DNA of 64,000 nt from JAFGRU01 sp963665915 (GTDB lineage Bacteria; Desulfobacterota; Desulfuromonadia; Desulfuromonadales; JAAYDE01), in assembly GCA_963665915.2 (NCBI GenBank), contig CAXXSG010000003.1, positions 1 to 64,000 of the forward strand, given 5' to 3'. Of the stretch, positions 40,698-50,087 are shown in pieces; position 1 is the first letter of the stretch; each line of letters starts with the position of its first letter. Position numbers and translations under genes: made by a program. Under the pieces are notes generated by a model. It saw only the letters and a program-made list of their open reading frames with translations, searched no databases and was not told the DNA's origin.

Positions 40698-41318
40698 ATG
40701 GCTAAAATTGCAGTTTTTGACATAGATAAAAAGCAGGTATCCGAAAGAGAAATGCAGGACGCCATTTTTCAGACTGAGGTCAAGGGGCACCTGATCCATG
40801 ATATGGTCCGCTACCAACTCGCAGCGCGCCGGCAAGGGACGGCGTCAACCAAGACCCGTAGCGAGGTAGCTGGCGGCGGAAAAAAACCCTATCGCCAGAA
40901 GGGAACAGGGAATGCTCGACAGGGTTGTGTCCGTGCTCCTCATTATGTCGGCGGCGGCGTAGCCTTTGGCAGCCACCCTCGAGATTTTTCCTTCAAGCTG
41001 AACCGGAAAGTTAAAAAGTTGGCATTGAAAAGTGCACTCTCCCTGAAGTTTAAAGAAGATCAGGTGCTTGTTTTTAGTTCCCTCGACCAGGGTAAAATCA
41101 GTACCAAAGATTTTTCCGGTTTTTTGAACCGCCTTGGGGTTGGCAGTGCCTTGATTGTTGTTCCTGACGACAATCCCAATGTCGTACTTTCCGCCCGGAA
41201 TATACCTCTCATTAAAGTGGTGCGGCCTGAGGGAGTAAACGTCTTCGACCTTATGAAATACAAAAACGTATTGATAACAGAGGACGCCGTTTCTCAACTG
41301 GAAGGAGCGTTGAGCTGA
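40698..41318 (+). CDS. rplD: Ribosomal protein L4
   Basis: 206 residues from the ATG at 40698 (MAKIAVFDIDKKQVSE), preceded by TTGGAG. Lines the exit tunnel and in E. coli represses the S10 operon. The tunnel loop KTRSEVAGGGKKPYRQKGTG is intact. Its TGA shares one base with the rplW start. Confidence 0.97.
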   Translation: MAKIAVFDIDKKQVSEREMQDAIFQTEVKGHLIHDMVRYQLAARRQGTASTKTRSEVAGGGKKPYRQKGTGNARQGCVRAPHYVGGGVAFGSHPRDFSFKLNRKVKKLALKSALSLKFKEDQVLVFSSLDQGKISTKDFSGFLNRLGVGSALIVVPDDNPNVVLSARNIPLIKVVRPEGVNVFDLMKYKNVLITEDAVSQLEGALS

Positions 41319-41605
41319 TGAGACCGCTACACTATATTATCAAAAGGCCTTTATTGACTGAAAAAGTGACCGCCATGTCGGAAGTGGGAAAGATGGTCGT
41401 CTTTGAGGTTGCTAAAGACGCCAATAAAATAGAAATCAAACAAGCACTGGAAAAGGCTTTTGAAGTCACTGTGAAAAATATCAACACAGTGGTTGTGGCT
41501 GGAAAAGTCAAGCGTGTCGGCCGTCAGTTTGGGAAAAGAGGAAATTGGAAAAAGGCCTACGTTACTTTGACCGAGGACAGCAACATGGACTTTTTCGGAG
41601 CGTAA
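41318..41605 (+). CDS. rplW: Ribosomal protein L23
   Basis: 95 residues. Exit-tunnel rim protein that docks trigger factor and SRP. IIKRPLLTEKVTAM and the C-terminal NWKKAYVTLTED are typical. Overlaps rplD by one base. Confidence 0.97.
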   Translation: MRPLHYIIKRPLLTEKVTAMSEVGKMVVFEVAKDANKIEIKQALEKAFEVTVKNINTVVVAGKVKRVGRQFGKRGNWKKAYVTLTEDSNMDFFGA

Positions 41606-41638
41606 GCGGAACTAACAAAGAAGATGAGGTAAGGTTTA

Positions 41639-42460
41639 ATGGCTATCAAGAAATATAAACCGACTTCGGCGGGCCGGCGGCATATGACCAGTATCACCTT
41701 CGGTGATGTGACCAAAACTATTCCGGAGAAAAATCTTCTGGAGCCTTTGCCCAAAAGTGGGGGTCGAAATAACCACGGACGGATTACCAAGCGCCATACC
41801 GGCGGCGGGCATAAACGGAAATACAGAATCATTGATTTTAAAAGGGACAAACGCGATATTCCGGCCAAGGTGGCGGCTATCGAGTATGACCCGAACCGTA
41901 CCTGCCGCATCGCTTTACTGAACTATGCCGATGGCGAGAAGCGGTATATTCTCGCCCCGGTTGGGCTTCAGGTTGGGGACCCTATTCTGAGCGGGCTCGG
42001 TGCAGACATCAAACCCGGCAACGCATTGCCGATTCGGGCCATTCCCTTGGGGACTTGGGTTCATAATTTAGAACTGAAAGTAGGCAAAGGCGGGCAGCTT
42101 GCTCGTAGCGCCGGTGCTTATGCCCTTATTGCCGCCAAAGAAGGGCGCTATTCACAGCTTCGCTTGCCTTCGGGGGAAGTCAGAATGATTCTTCAGGACT
42201 GTTATGCTACCATCGGACAAGTCGGCAATCAGGATCACGAAAACGTCAAAATCGGCAAAGCCGGACGCAACAGATGGCTTGGAATTCGGCCTCAATCCCG
42301 AGGTGTTGCCATGAATCCGGTTGATCATCCGCACGGTGGCGGCGAGGGAAGAAGTTCCGGTGGTCGTCATCCCGTCACCCCTTGGGGCGTGCCCACAAAA
42401 GGCTATAAGACACGCACAAACAAACGTTCTGACCGTTTTATTGTGAAACGCAGAAAGTAA
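41639..42460 (+). CDS. rplB: Ribosomal protein L2
   Basis: 273 residues. Core 50S protein needed for subunit association and peptidyl transfer. KYKPTSAGRRHMT at the N-terminus and MNPVDHPHGGGEGRSSGGRH, with the conserved His, at the C-terminal tail are present. Confidence 0.98.
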   Translation: MAIKKYKPTSAGRRHMTSITFGDVTKTIPEKNLLEPLPKSGGRNNHGRITKRHTGGGHKRKYRIIDFKRDKRDIPAKVAAIEYDPNRTCRIALLNYADGEKRYILAPVGLQVGDPILSGLGADIKPGNALPIRAIPLGTWVHNLELKVGKGGQLARSAGAYALIAAKEGRYSQLRLPSGEVRMILQDCYATIGQVGNQDHENVKIGKAGRNRWLGIRPQSRGVAMNPVDHPHGGGEGRSSGGRHPVTPWGVPTKGYKTRTNKRSDRFIVKRRK

Positions 42461-42480
42461 ATTTTTGATAGGAGTAACAA

Positions 42481-42753
42481 GTGGCTAGATCCATCAAAAA
42501 AGGGCCCTATGTCGAAGAGAGTCTGGCAAAGAAAGTAACTGTCACGGGCGATGATCGATCCAAGAAAGTAATCAAAACCTGGTCTCGGCGGTCTACCATA
42601 ACCCCTGAATTTGTGGGTTTTACCTTTGCTGTCCATAATGGGAAAAAATTCATACCGGTATTTGTGACCGAGAATATGGTTGGCCACAAACTGGGTGAGT
42701 TTTCACCCACCCGAACCTACTACGGGCATGCCGACAAAAGGGGAAAAAGGTAA
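42481..42753 (+). CDS. rpsS: Ribosomal protein S19
   Basis: 90 residues, GTG start. 30S head protein contacting S13. ARSIKKGPYVEESL and HKLGEFSPTRTYYGHADKRG are canonical. Confidence 0.97.
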   Translation: MARSIKKGPYVEESLAKKVTVTGDDRSKKVIKTWSRRSTITPEFVGFTFAVHNGKKFIPVFVTENMVGHKLGEFSPTRTYYGHADKRGKR

Positions 42754-42783
42754 GAGATAATCAACATTAGAGGAGTTTGGTTT

Positions 42784-43116
42784 ATGGAAGCCGCTGCTAA
42801 ACTGAAATATGTACGGCTTTCCCCGCAGAAATCAAGATTGGTAATCAATTTGGTGCGGGGGAAAGGGGTGCAGGACGCTTTAAACATACTCAAGTTTTCT
42901 CCGAACAAAGCTGCATCGGTTGTATTAAAGCTTGTCGGTTCTGCCATTGCAAATGCAGAGCAAAAAGGGGTAGCCGATGTCGATCAGTTGTTTGTAAAAG
43001 AGATTACCGTTGACGGTGGACCGGTGCTCAGGAGATTTATGCCGAGAGCTCAGGGGCGCGCAACACGTATTCGCAAACCTACTAGCCATATCAGAGTTGT
43101 TGTGGCGGAAAGATAG
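42784..43116 (+). CDS. rplV: Ribosomal protein L22
   Basis: 110 residues. Its extended hairpin lines the exit tunnel (VLRRFMPRAQGRATRIRKPT). KYVRLSPQKSRLVINLVRGK is the usual N-terminus. No macrolide-resistance deletion in the hairpin. Confidence 0.97.
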   Translation: MEAAAKLKYVRLSPQKSRLVINLVRGKGVQDALNILKFSPNKAASVVLKLVGSAIANAEQKGVADVDQLFVKEITVDGGPVLRRFMPRAQGRATRIRKPTSHIRVVVAER

Positions 43117-43134
43117 AACGCAGGAGGTGGCAAG

Positions 43135-43785
43135 TTGGGGCAGAAAGTAAATCCAATCGGATTAAGATTAGGCATCAATAAAACCTGGGACTCCAAGTGG
43201 TACGCTGAAGGCGATTATGCCAAACTGCTCCACGAGGATCTGAAGCTCAGCAAATTCCTGAAAAAACGGCTTTATCACGCGGGTATTTCCAAGGTTGAGA
43301 TAGAACGCGCCGCCAGCAAAGCAAAAATCAATATTTTTGCGGCGCGTCCAGGGATTATCATCGGCAAAAAAGGCTCCGAGGTTGAGGCCCTGAAAAAAGA
43401 CTTGTCCAAGTTGACAGACGAGGAAATTTTCATCAATATTCAGGAAGTTCGTAAGCCTGAGCTGGATGCGCAACTGGTGGCTGAAAATGTCGCCCTGCAA
43501 CTCGAAAGACGCGTCGCATTCCGAAGAGCTATGAAAAAGTCAGTCAGCATGGCGCTTAAGTTTGGAGCCCAAGGTGTGAAAATCACCTGCAGCGGACGTC
43601 TTGGCGGAGCTGAAATGAGTCGTACGGAATGGTATCGGGAGGGCCGGGTACCGCTCCACACGCTTCGTGCTGATATTGACTATGGGTATGCGGAAGCCAA
43701 AACCACCTATGGCATTATTGGTGTTAAAGTGCTGGTATTTAAAGGTGAGGTTCTCTCAAAAGAGTCTGCTGCCAAGGTTGGATAG
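43135..43785 (+). CDS. rpsC: Ribosomal protein S3
   Basis: 216 residues, TTG start after GGAGG. The KH domain GIIIGKKGSEVEALKKDL is at the mRNA entry channel and the C-terminal domain is GRVPLHTLRADIDYGYAEAK. Normal order between rplV and rplP. Confidence 0.97.
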   Translation: MGQKVNPIGLRLGINKTWDSKWYAEGDYAKLLHEDLKLSKFLKKRLYHAGISKVEIERAASKAKINIFAARPGIIIGKKGSEVEALKKDLSKLTDEEIFINIQEVRKPELDAQLVAENVALQLERRVAFRRAMKKSVSMALKFGAQGVKITCSGRLGGAEMSRTEWYREGRVPLHTLRADIDYGYAEAKTTYGIIGVKVLVFKGEVLSKESAAKVG

Positions 43786-43797
43786 GAGAAGTTTAAA

Positions 43798-44223
43798 ATG
43801 TTAATGCCAAAACGCGTCAAGCGTAGAAAACAGTTTAAAGGTCGTATGCGCGGCGCCGCAAACCGGGGGAACGAACTGAGTTTTGGACAGTTTGGGCTCC
43901 AAGCTGTTGAGTGCGGTTGGCTTTCTTCGCGGCAGATCGAAGCTGCGCGGCGTGCCATGACCCGCTATGTTAAACGGGGCGGTAAAATCTGGATACGAAT
44001 CTTCCCGGACAAACCCTTGACCAAGAAGCCTGCAGAAACGCGTATGGGTAAAGGGAAGGGTGCTCCTGAAAGCTGGGTTGCTGTTATCAAGCCTGGCAAG
44101 ATGCTTTATGAGATGCAGGGGGTTGAAGAAGATGTGGCCCGCGAAGCTCTCCGATTGGCTGCTCAGAAACTTCCGATACAGACAAAATTCGTGATGTGGG
44201 AGGAGCTTTTCAATGAAGGCTAA
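43798..44223 (+). CDS. rplP: Ribosomal protein L16
   Basis: 141 residues, starting MLMPKRVKRRKQFKGRMRG. Organises the A-site tRNA region of the 50S subunit. MGKGKGAPESWVAVIKPGKM is conserved. Its end overlaps rpmC by 11 nt. Confidence 0.97.
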   Translation: MLMPKRVKRRKQFKGRMRGAANRGNELSFGQFGLQAVECGWLSSRQIEAARRAMTRYVKRGGKIWIRIFPDKPLTKKPAETRMGKGKGAPESWVAVIKPGKMLYEMQGVEEDVAREALRLAAQKLPIQTKFVMWEELFNEG

Positions 44224-44401
44224 TGAAATTAGAGATCTCGGCATAGACGAGTTGAGGAAAAAAGAGGGTGAACTCAATCAGGAACTGTTTAACCTCAAAT
44301 ATCAACTTCATACCGGGCAGCTTGAGAGCACCTCTCGCATTCCCCAGGTAAGAAAAGATATCGCAAGAGTCAAAACGGTTTTGGCGGAAAAACAACAGTA
44401 A
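44213..44401 (+). CDS. rpmC: Ribosomal protein L29
   Basis: 62 residues of helical hairpin (ELRKKEGELNQELFNLKYQL). Sits at the tunnel exit beside L23. Overlaps rplP. Confidence 0.96.
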   Translation: MKANEIRDLGIDELRKKEGELNQELFNLKYQLHTGQLESTSRIPQVRKDIARVKTVLAEKQQ

Positions 44402-44431
44402 AGTTGCTTAAAGGGATAGTTGAGGCAATTT

Positions 44432-44698
44432 ATGGAAAAGGCTAGAGGAAACCGAAAAACTCGGGTTGGGGTTGTCGTCAGCGATAAAATGGAAAAAACC
44501 GTCGTTGTTCAGGTTGACAGCCTTGTCAAACATCCTGTTTATAAAAAGTACATCAAGCGAAAAATTACCTGTAAGGCTCATGACGAAGCCAATAACTGCA
44601 GCGTTGGTGACAAGGTGTTGATTGTTGAGACCAGACCCATCTCCAAGGACAAACGCTGGTCTGTACGCGAGGTCCTTGAAAAGAGAGTCGTTGTTTAG
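44432..44698 (+). CDS. rpsQ: Ribosomal protein S17
   Basis: 88 residues from the ATG at 44432 (MEKARGNRKTRVGVVVSDKM). Primary 16S rRNA binder with an OB fold; KTVVVQVDSLVKHPVYKKYI is typical. An upstream TTG at 44420 would add four residues but has poorer context. Confidence 0.96.
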   Translation: MEKARGNRKTRVGVVVSDKMEKTVVVQVDSLVKHPVYKKYIKRKITCKAHDEANNCSVGDKVLIVETRPISKDKRWSVREVLEKRVVV

Positions 44699-44707
44699 GA
44701 GACAGAA

Positions 44708-45076
44708 ATGATACAGATGCAATCCATTCTTGATGTTGCCGACAACTCGGGGGCTAAAAAGCTCTGCTGCATCAAGGTCCCTGGTGGGTCCAAAAGAAAA
44801 TATGCTGGTATTGGCGATATCATTATTTGCTCGGTTAAGGAAGCCATGCCGAATTCCAAGGTGAAAAAGGGCGATATCATCAAAGCGGTCATAGTCAGGA
44901 CTCGCAAAGAGGTTACCCGCACCGATGGATCCTACATCCGTTTTGATAAAAACTCGGCGGTAGTGATCAACCCGGCTGGTGAGCCGATTGGAACTCGAAT
45001 CTTTGGGCCAGTGGCGCGTGAACTTCGAAGCAAAAATTTCATGAAAATTGTTTCTTTGGCGCCCGAGGTTCTTTAA
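44708..45076 (+). CDS. rplN: Ribosomal protein L14
   Basis: 122 residues. Subunit-interface protein. MIQMQSILDVADNSGAKKL and the C-terminal FGPVARELRSKNFMKIVSLA are canonical. First gene of the spc segment. Confidence 0.98.
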   Translation: MIQMQSILDVADNSGAKKLCCIKVPGGSKRKYAGIGDIIICSVKEAMPNSKVKKGDIIKAVIVRTRKEVTRTDGSYIRFDKNSAVVINPAGEPIGTRIFGPVARELRSKNFMKIVSLAPEVL

Positions 45077-45101
45077 TGTATACCGTTTTGGGAGTAGAGT
45101 A

Positions 45102-45431
45102 ATGTCCGCAAGTAAAGCTCATGTTAAAAATGGTGACATGGTAATGGTGATAGCCGGCAAGGAAAAGGGAAAAACCGGCAAAGTTACCCGTGTTCTGCTG
45201 GATAATGGGCGTGTTTTGGTCGAAGGCCTGAATGTTGTCAAAAGGCACACGCGCCCGAGTCGCACGAACAGCTCAGGAGGAATCCTTGAAAAAGAGGCTC
45301 CCTTGGCTGTTTCCAATGTTATGGTTTTTTGCAAATCCTGTAATAAGGCTGCCAGAGTTGGGACCAAGAGGCTCGATGACGGTGCGAAAGTCAGGTTTTG
45401 TAAAAAATGTCAAGCAACAATAGATAAATAA
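45102..45431 (+). CDS. rplX: Ribosomal protein L24
   Basis: 109 residues from the ATG at 45102 (MSASKAHVKNGDMVMVIAGK). KOW motif GKEKGKTGKV; assembly initiator of the 50S subunit. A longer in-frame extension into rplN is rejected. The C-terminal segment has CKSCNKAARVG and CKKCQ, a zinc-ribbon-like pair often seen in bacterial L24. Confidence 0.97.
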   Translation: MSASKAHVKNGDMVMVIAGKEKGKTGKVTRVLLDNGRVLVEGLNVVKRHTRPSRTNSSGGILEKEAPLAVSNVMVFCKSCNKAARVGTKRLDDGAKVRFCKKCQATIDK

Positions 45432-45442
45432 CGGGGTGATTC

Positions 45443-45982
45443 ATGGCAAGACTTCGTGAAACATACAATAATGACTTACGACCCCAACTTTTGAAAAACC
45501 TGGGACTGAAAAATGTGATGGAAGTACCCAGGGTTCAGAAGGTCGTCGTCAACATGGGGTTGGGAGAAGCTATTCAGAATGTCAAGATTCTCGAATCGGC
45601 TGCCGAAGAGCTATCGACGATTACCGGGCAAAAGGCGGTAATCACAAAAGCAAAAAGGTCGATTGCCAGTTTTAAACTGCGGGAAGGCATGTCCATTGGC
45701 TGTATGGTGACCTTGCGACGGGATCGTGCTTATGAATTTCTGGACCGTCTGATCAATATCGCTCTGCCACGCGTACGTGACTTTAAAGGGGTTTCCCCAA
45801 AAGCCTTTGATGGTAGAGGGAATTATACCCTGGGGATTCGTGAACAGATTATCTTCCCCGAAATCGACCTTGATAAAATAGACCAGATTAAAGGGCTTAA
45901 TATTTCCATTGTTACTTCGGCAAAGAATGATGAAGAGGGACGTGCTTTGCTGGCAGAACTGGGAATGCCTTTCAAGAAGTAA
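45443..45982 (+). CDS. rplE: Ribosomal protein L5
   Basis: 179 residues. Binds 5S rRNA and contacts P-site tRNA. VPRVQKVVVNMGLGEA and FDGRGNYTLGIREQIIFPEI are typical. Confidence 0.98.
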   Translation: MARLRETYNNDLRPQLLKNLGLKNVMEVPRVQKVVVNMGLGEAIQNVKILESAAEELSTITGQKAVITKAKRSIASFKLREGMSIGCMVTLRRDRAYEFLDRLINIALPRVRDFKGVSPKAFDGRGNYTLGIREQIIFPEIDLDKIDQIKGLNISIVTSAKNDEEGRALLAELGMPFKK

Positions 45983-46007
45983 TATTAGTTCCCACGGGAG
46001 GAAAACT

Positions 46008-46193
46008 GTGGCAAAAAAATCGATGATGGTCAAAGCCAAACGCCCCAAAAAGTTTCAGGTGAGGGAATATAATCGCTGTCCACTTTGTGGCCGACCAAGG
46101 GCTTTTTACCGAAAGTTCAATATGTGCCGGATTTGTCTTAGAAAGCTGGCATCTGAAGGGAAATTACCAGGGGTTACCAAATCCAGCTGGTAA
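46008..46193 (+). CDS. rpsZ: Ribosomal protein S14, zinc-binding short form (type Z)
   Basis: 61 residues from GTG at 46008, preceded by GGGAGG. The short form with two CxxC pairs (CPLC and CRIC) that bind zinc. Assembles into the 30S head. The short length distinguishes it from the 100-residue zinc-free form. Confidence 0.96.
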   Translation: MAKKSMMVKAKRPKKFQVREYNRCPLCGRPRAFYRKFNMCRICLRKLASEGKLPGVTKSSW

Positions 46194-46213
46194 AATGCGG
46201 AGGAGTTTAATTC

Positions 46214-46612
46214 ATGGGAATGACAGATCCTGTTGCCGATATGCTGACACGGCTTCGGAATGGCGGAATGGCCAGGCATAAAAAGATTGATATACCTTCA
46301 TCAAAATTAAAGGTGGCTATAGCAACGGTTCTCCGGAACTTGGGTTATATCAAGAACTTTAAAACGGTTACTGACGAGAATTTTGAAACTTTGAGAATTT
46401 ATCTCAAGTTTGATGACGAAAATTTTCCTGTAATCCATGAAATTCAAAGAGTTTCCCGGCCAAGCAGAAGGGTTTACGTCGGTACGGATGATATCCCGCG
46501 GGTTAAAAGCGGGATGGGATGTGCGATTATTTCCACCTCCAAAGGGGTTGTTTCTGATGAAGAGGCCCGCAAGTCCCAGATTGGTGGAGAAGTCATCTGT
46601 ACGGTTTGGTAA
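46214..46612 (+). CDS. rpsH: Ribosomal protein S8
   Basis: 132 residues. 16S central-domain binder and spc-operon repressor in E. coli. MTDPVADMLTRLRNG and STSKGVVSDEEARKSQIGGE are canonical. Confidence 0.98.
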   Translation: MGMTDPVADMLTRLRNGGMARHKKIDIPSSKLKVAIATVLRNLGYIKNFKTVTDENFETLRIYLKFDDENFPVIHEIQRVSRPSRRVYVGTDDIPRVKSGMGCAIISTSKGVVSDEEARKSQIGGEVICTVW

Positions 46613-46636
46613 CGGCAGGTTCTAAGGAGTTGTAAG

Positions 46637-47179
46637 ATGTCTAGAATTGGCAAAAAACCTATTCCTGTCCCCAAAGGGGTAAAAATCGCTTTAACAGGGA
46701 ATCTTGTTAAAGTTGAGGGCCCGATGGGGAAGATTGCTAAAAAGATGCCGGCAACTGTTGATATCGTGATTGAAACCGAACAGGTGCTGATCCAGAGTGG
46801 CCCGGAAAGTCAAAGGACTACTGCACTTCTGGGTTTGACAAGAACACTTGTCTCCAACATGGTTGAAGGGGTCACTAAAGGTTTTCAAAAAGATTTGGAA
46901 ATCAATGGGGTTGGCTATCGGGCCGAGCCTAAGGGGGGAAAGATACTCAACCTGGCTTTAGGTTATTCGCACCCCATTGAGTACGCTATTCCTGAAGGAA
47001 TAACTATTGAGGTTGAGAAGCAGACTCAAATTTCTGTTAAAGGCGTGGATAAAGAACTGGTTGGTGAGACTGCTGCCAACATCCGAGCTTATAGATCTCC
47101 TGAGCCCTACAAAGGCAAAGGGATCAGGTACAAGGGCGAAAAAATTATCCGTAAAGCCGGGAAAGCCGGGAAGAAATAA
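46637..47179 (+). CDS. rplF: Ribosomal protein L6
   Basis: 180 residues. Near the sarcin-ricin loop. SRIGKKPIPVPKGVKI and the C-terminal signature RSPEPYKGKGIRYKGEKI are present. Confidence 0.98.
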   Translation: MSRIGKKPIPVPKGVKIALTGNLVKVEGPMGKIAKKMPATVDIVIETEQVLIQSGPESQRTTALLGLTRTLVSNMVEGVTKGFQKDLEINGVGYRAEPKGGKILNLALGYSHPIEYAIPEGITIEVEKQTQISVKGVDKELVGETAANIRAYRSPEPYKGKGIRYKGEKIIRKAGKAGKK

Positions 47180-47209
47180 TTTGGCTTAAGGGCAAGGAGA
47201 AAAAGGTTT

Positions 47210-47584
47210 ATGAGCACCAAAAATAACAGCCGAAATGATGTGCGTATCAGGAGACAGGCACGGGTGCGCAAGAAAGTACGTGGGACCTTGGCACGACCGC
47301 GACTTTGCGTCTTCCGTAGTGGAAAACATATTTACGCCCAAATAATTGAAGATATTAATGGCACTACCCTGGTGGCCGCCTCCACTCTCCAGGCTGGCAA
47401 TGTCAGCCTGGAAGGGAATTATTCCGGAAACAAAAATGCCGCCAAGGAGGTTGGTAAAGCTGTTGCCAAGATGGCTTTGGAAAAGAATATTGAGGGCGTC
47501 ATTTTTGATCGGAACGGGTTTCTTTATCATGGCCGGGTTCAGGCTCTGGCCGAAGGGGCTCGTGAGGGCGGTCTTAAATTTTAA
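47210..47584 (+). CDS. rplR: Ribosomal protein L18
   Basis: 124 residues. 5S rRNA-binding protein. RPRLCVFRSGKHIYAQIIED and the C-terminal GFLYHGRVQALAEGAREGGL are typical. A spurious overlapping frame at 47346 is ignored. Confidence 0.97.
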   Translation: MSTKNNSRNDVRIRRQARVRKKVRGTLARPRLCVFRSGKHIYAQIIEDINGTTLVAASTLQAGNVSLEGNYSGNKNAAKEVGKAVAKMALEKNIEGVIFDRNGFLYHGRVQALAEGAREGGLKF

Positions 47585-47601
47585 TCTTTAGGAGGATTCC
47601 T

Positions 47602-48099
47602 TTGCTTGCAAACGATTCAAACGAGCAGACTTTTATTGATCGCGTCATCCATATCAACCGTTGTGCAAAAGTTGTTAAAGGTGGACGTCGTTTCAGTTTT
47701 TCAGCGCTTGTAGTTGTTGGAGACGGTCAGGGGCGTGTCGGTTTCGGACTGGGGAAAGCCAAAGAGGTTCCTGAAGCAATTCGCAAGGGCGCCGAGAAAG
47801 CGAAGAAGAGCCTGATTGCCGTTCCTTTAAAGACGAAAGAGAAGACTATCCCCTTTGATGTCCTTGGAAAGTACGGGGCTGGCAGGGTTCTGCTGAAACC
47901 CGCCTCCGCGGGGACGGGAGTTATCGCCGGTGGACCGGTACGTGCTGTATTGGAGGTTGCCGGTGTGGGAAATATCCTGACCAAATGCATCGGGTCCAAC
48001 AATCCTCACAATGTTGTTCGCGCAACCATGAATGCTTTGGGGCAGCTGAAAAGCTTCGAGCAGATTATGGCGCGGCGTGGACTGCAGGATGCGAAGTAA
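47602..48099 (+). CDS. rpsE: Ribosomal protein S5
   Basis: 165 residues, TTG start after AGGAGG. Accuracy-related 30S protein. The dsRBD-like N-domain INRCAKVVKGGRRFSFSALV and the C-domain KPASAGTGVIAGGPVRAVLE are intact. Confidence 0.98.
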   Translation: MLANDSNEQTFIDRVIHINRCAKVVKGGRRFSFSALVVVGDGQGRVGFGLGKAKEVPEAIRKGAEKAKKSLIAVPLKTKEKTIPFDVLGKYGAGRVLLKPASAGTGVIAGGPVRAVLEVAGVGNILTKCIGSNNPHNVVRATMNALGQLKSFEQIMARRGLQDAK

Positions 48100-48117
48100 A
48101 ATAGAACGGGGGATAGG

Positions 48118-48303
48118 ATGGCTGCAAACGTGGTGAAAGTTACATTGAAGAAAAGCGGAATCAGCCGCGATAAATACTTCACAAAAGTTCTCTGTGGCAT
48201 GGGGCTCAGAAAGTTGAATCAAACTGTTGAGTTGGTGGATACACCTCAGACATGGGGGATGATTCACAAAGTCAGTCACATGGTCGAAGTTGAAAAAGAT
48301 TAA
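48118..48303 (+). CDS. rpmD: Ribosomal protein L30
   Basis: 61 residues. VKVTLKKSGISRDKYFTKVL and GLRKLNQTVELVDTPQTWGM fit L30. Between rpsE and rplO, its usual place. Confidence 0.96.
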   Translation: MAANVVKVTLKKSGISRDKYFTKVLCGMGLRKLNQTVELVDTPQTWGMIHKVSHMVEVEKD

Positions 48304-48323
48304 CCTAAAAGGACATGATAAAA

Positions 48324-48764
48324 ATGGATCTGAGCAATCTCAAACCAGCGGACGGATCGAGGCATAAAAAAAAGCGGATTGGTAGAGGTCCGGGGTCCGG
48401 ATGGGGAAAAACAGCTGGCAAAGGGCATAAGGGCCAGAACTCTCGAAGCGGCGGCGGCGTTAAAGCCGGTTTTGAAGGTGGCCAGATGCCGCTCCAGAGG
48501 CGTCTTCCCAAGCGCGGGTTCACCCCCCTCTGTAGAAAAATAATCGGCGCGGTTAACTTGAAAGATCTGAATCGCTTTGAAGCCAACAGTGTTGTCGATC
48601 GCCAGGTTCTCCTTGAAGCCGGTCTCATCCGTAAGGACGTGGATGGAGTCAAGATTTTGGGCGAGGGGGAGCTGGCTGCTGCACTGACCATCAAGGCGGA
48701 CAAGTTCAGTAAAACAGCTACAGAAAAGATCAGTGCTGCAGGTGGATCAGCCGAGGTGATCTGA
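48324..48764 (+). CDS. rplO: Ribosomal protein L15
   Basis: 146 residues from ATG 48324 (MDLSNLKPADGS), the family-standard start; an ATG at 48315 adds three residues. The glycine/arginine-rich N-terminus GRGPGSGWGKTAGKGHKGQN threads into the 50S subunit. Confidence 0.97.
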   Translation: MDLSNLKPADGSRHKKKRIGRGPGSGWGKTAGKGHKGQNSRSGGGVKAGFEGGQMPLQRRLPKRGFTPLCRKIIGAVNLKDLNRFEANSVVDRQVLLEAGLIRKDVDGVKILGEGELAAALTIKADKFSKTATEKISAAGGSAEVI

Positions 48765-48765
48765 A

Positions 48766-50073
48766 GTGATTCAAAGCCTTATCAATATTTTTTCAATTCC
48801 CGAACTACGCAGACGTATTCTTTTTACTCTCGGGATGTTGGCTGTTTACCGTATCGGCTGTCATGTCCCTACGCCAGGAATTGATGCATCGGTACTGACA
48901 AAATTTTTTGAAAGTACGCAGGGGACGCTTCTCGGTTTGGTCAGTACCTTCACCGGTGGCGCCCTTGAGAGGATGACCGTTTTCGCTTTGGGGATTATGC
49001 CGTACATCAGTGCGTCCATTATCCTGCAGTTGCTGACAGTCGTCTTCGAACCGATAGAAAAGCTCTCCAAGGAGGGTGAGCAGGGCCGTAAAACCATTAC
49101 CAAATGGACCCGATATGGGACGATTATTCTTTCCGTTATCCAGAGCGGTGGTATTGCGGTCGGTCTTCAGACCATGCGGGGTCCCGGCGGGGAACCGGTG
49201 GTTGCAACGCCAGGTTTCGGATTTATTCTCCTGACCATAATTACCCTGACTGCAGGGACCGCTTTTATCATGTGGCTTGGCGAGCAGATCACCGAGAGTG
49301 GTATCGGCAACGGTATCTCCCTGATCATTTTTGCTGGAATCGTTGCGGGCACACCTTCAGCAATTGTCAACTCCATTCGGCTGATAAATACCGGTGCCAT
49401 CAGCTTCTTTGTCGCTCTGGTTATACTCCTTTCGATGGTGGTTGTGGTCTGGGCCATTGTGTTTGTGGAAAGAGGGGCGCGTAAGGTCCCCATCCAATAT
49501 GCCAAGCGTGTTGTTGGAATGAGCCGGGCCGGGGATAAGGGTAGCCATTTGCCCCTTAAAGTTAACATGGCTGGGGTTATACCTCCCATTTTTGCCAGCT
49601 CCATTATCATGTTTCCCGCAACGGTCGCCAACTTGGTGGATGTGCCCTGGATTCAGCATGCGGCATCCTATATGACCCCCAGTCACTGGCTTTACAATCT
49701 GGTCTATGTCGGGTGTATCATTTTCTTTTGCTACTTTTATACGGCAGTAACCTTTAATCCTGTTGATGTAGCGGACAATATTAAAAAGCAGGGCGGTTTC
49801 GTTCCAGGGATAAGGCCCGGGAAAAATACCGCTGAATTTATCGACACGGTATTAAGCCGGTTGGTATTTGCCGGCGCCATCTATGTTTCAGCTGTTTGTG
49901 TTCTGCCGACATTTTTGATCAACCAATTCAATGTTCCTTTTTATTTTGGCGGCACGTCCCTTTTGATTATTGTGGGCGTCGGGCTTGATACCTCCTCGCA
50001 GATTGAGGCCCATCTGATTTCCCGTTCCTATGAAGGTTTTATGCGGGGGGTTACTCTTAAAGGTCGTCGCTGA
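48766..50073 (+). CDS. secY: Preprotein translocase subunit SecY
   Basis: 435 residues, GTG start 1 nt after the rplO stop. Ten-helix channel of the Sec translocon. YRIGCHVPTPGID near the N-terminus, the SIILQLLTVVFEPIEKL segment and the cytoplasmic loop ERGARKVPIQYAKRVVG, which contacts ribosome and SecA, are canonical. It partners with SecE at 23731. Confidence 0.98.
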   Translation: MIQSLINIFSIPELRRRILFTLGMLAVYRIGCHVPTPGIDASVLTKFFESTQGTLLGLVSTFTGGALERMTVFALGIMPYISASIILQLLTVVFEPIEKLSKEGEQGRKTITKWTRYGTIILSVIQSGGIAVGLQTMRGPGGEPVVATPGFGFILLTIITLTAGTAFIMWLGEQITESGIGNGISLIIFAGIVAGTPSAIVNSIRLINTGAISFFVALVILLSMVVVVWAIVFVERGARKVPIQYAKRVVGMSRAGDKGSHLPLKVNMAGVIPPIFASSIIMFPATVANLVDVPWIQHAASYMTPSHWLYNLVYVGCIIFFCYFYTAVTFNPVDVADNIKKQGGFVPGIRPGKNTAEFIDTVLSRLVFAGAIYVSAVCVLPTFLINQFNVPFYFGGTSLLIIVGVGLDTSSQIEAHLISRSYEGFMRGVTLKGRR

Positions 50074-50087
50074 AGGGTTGAGGGAAA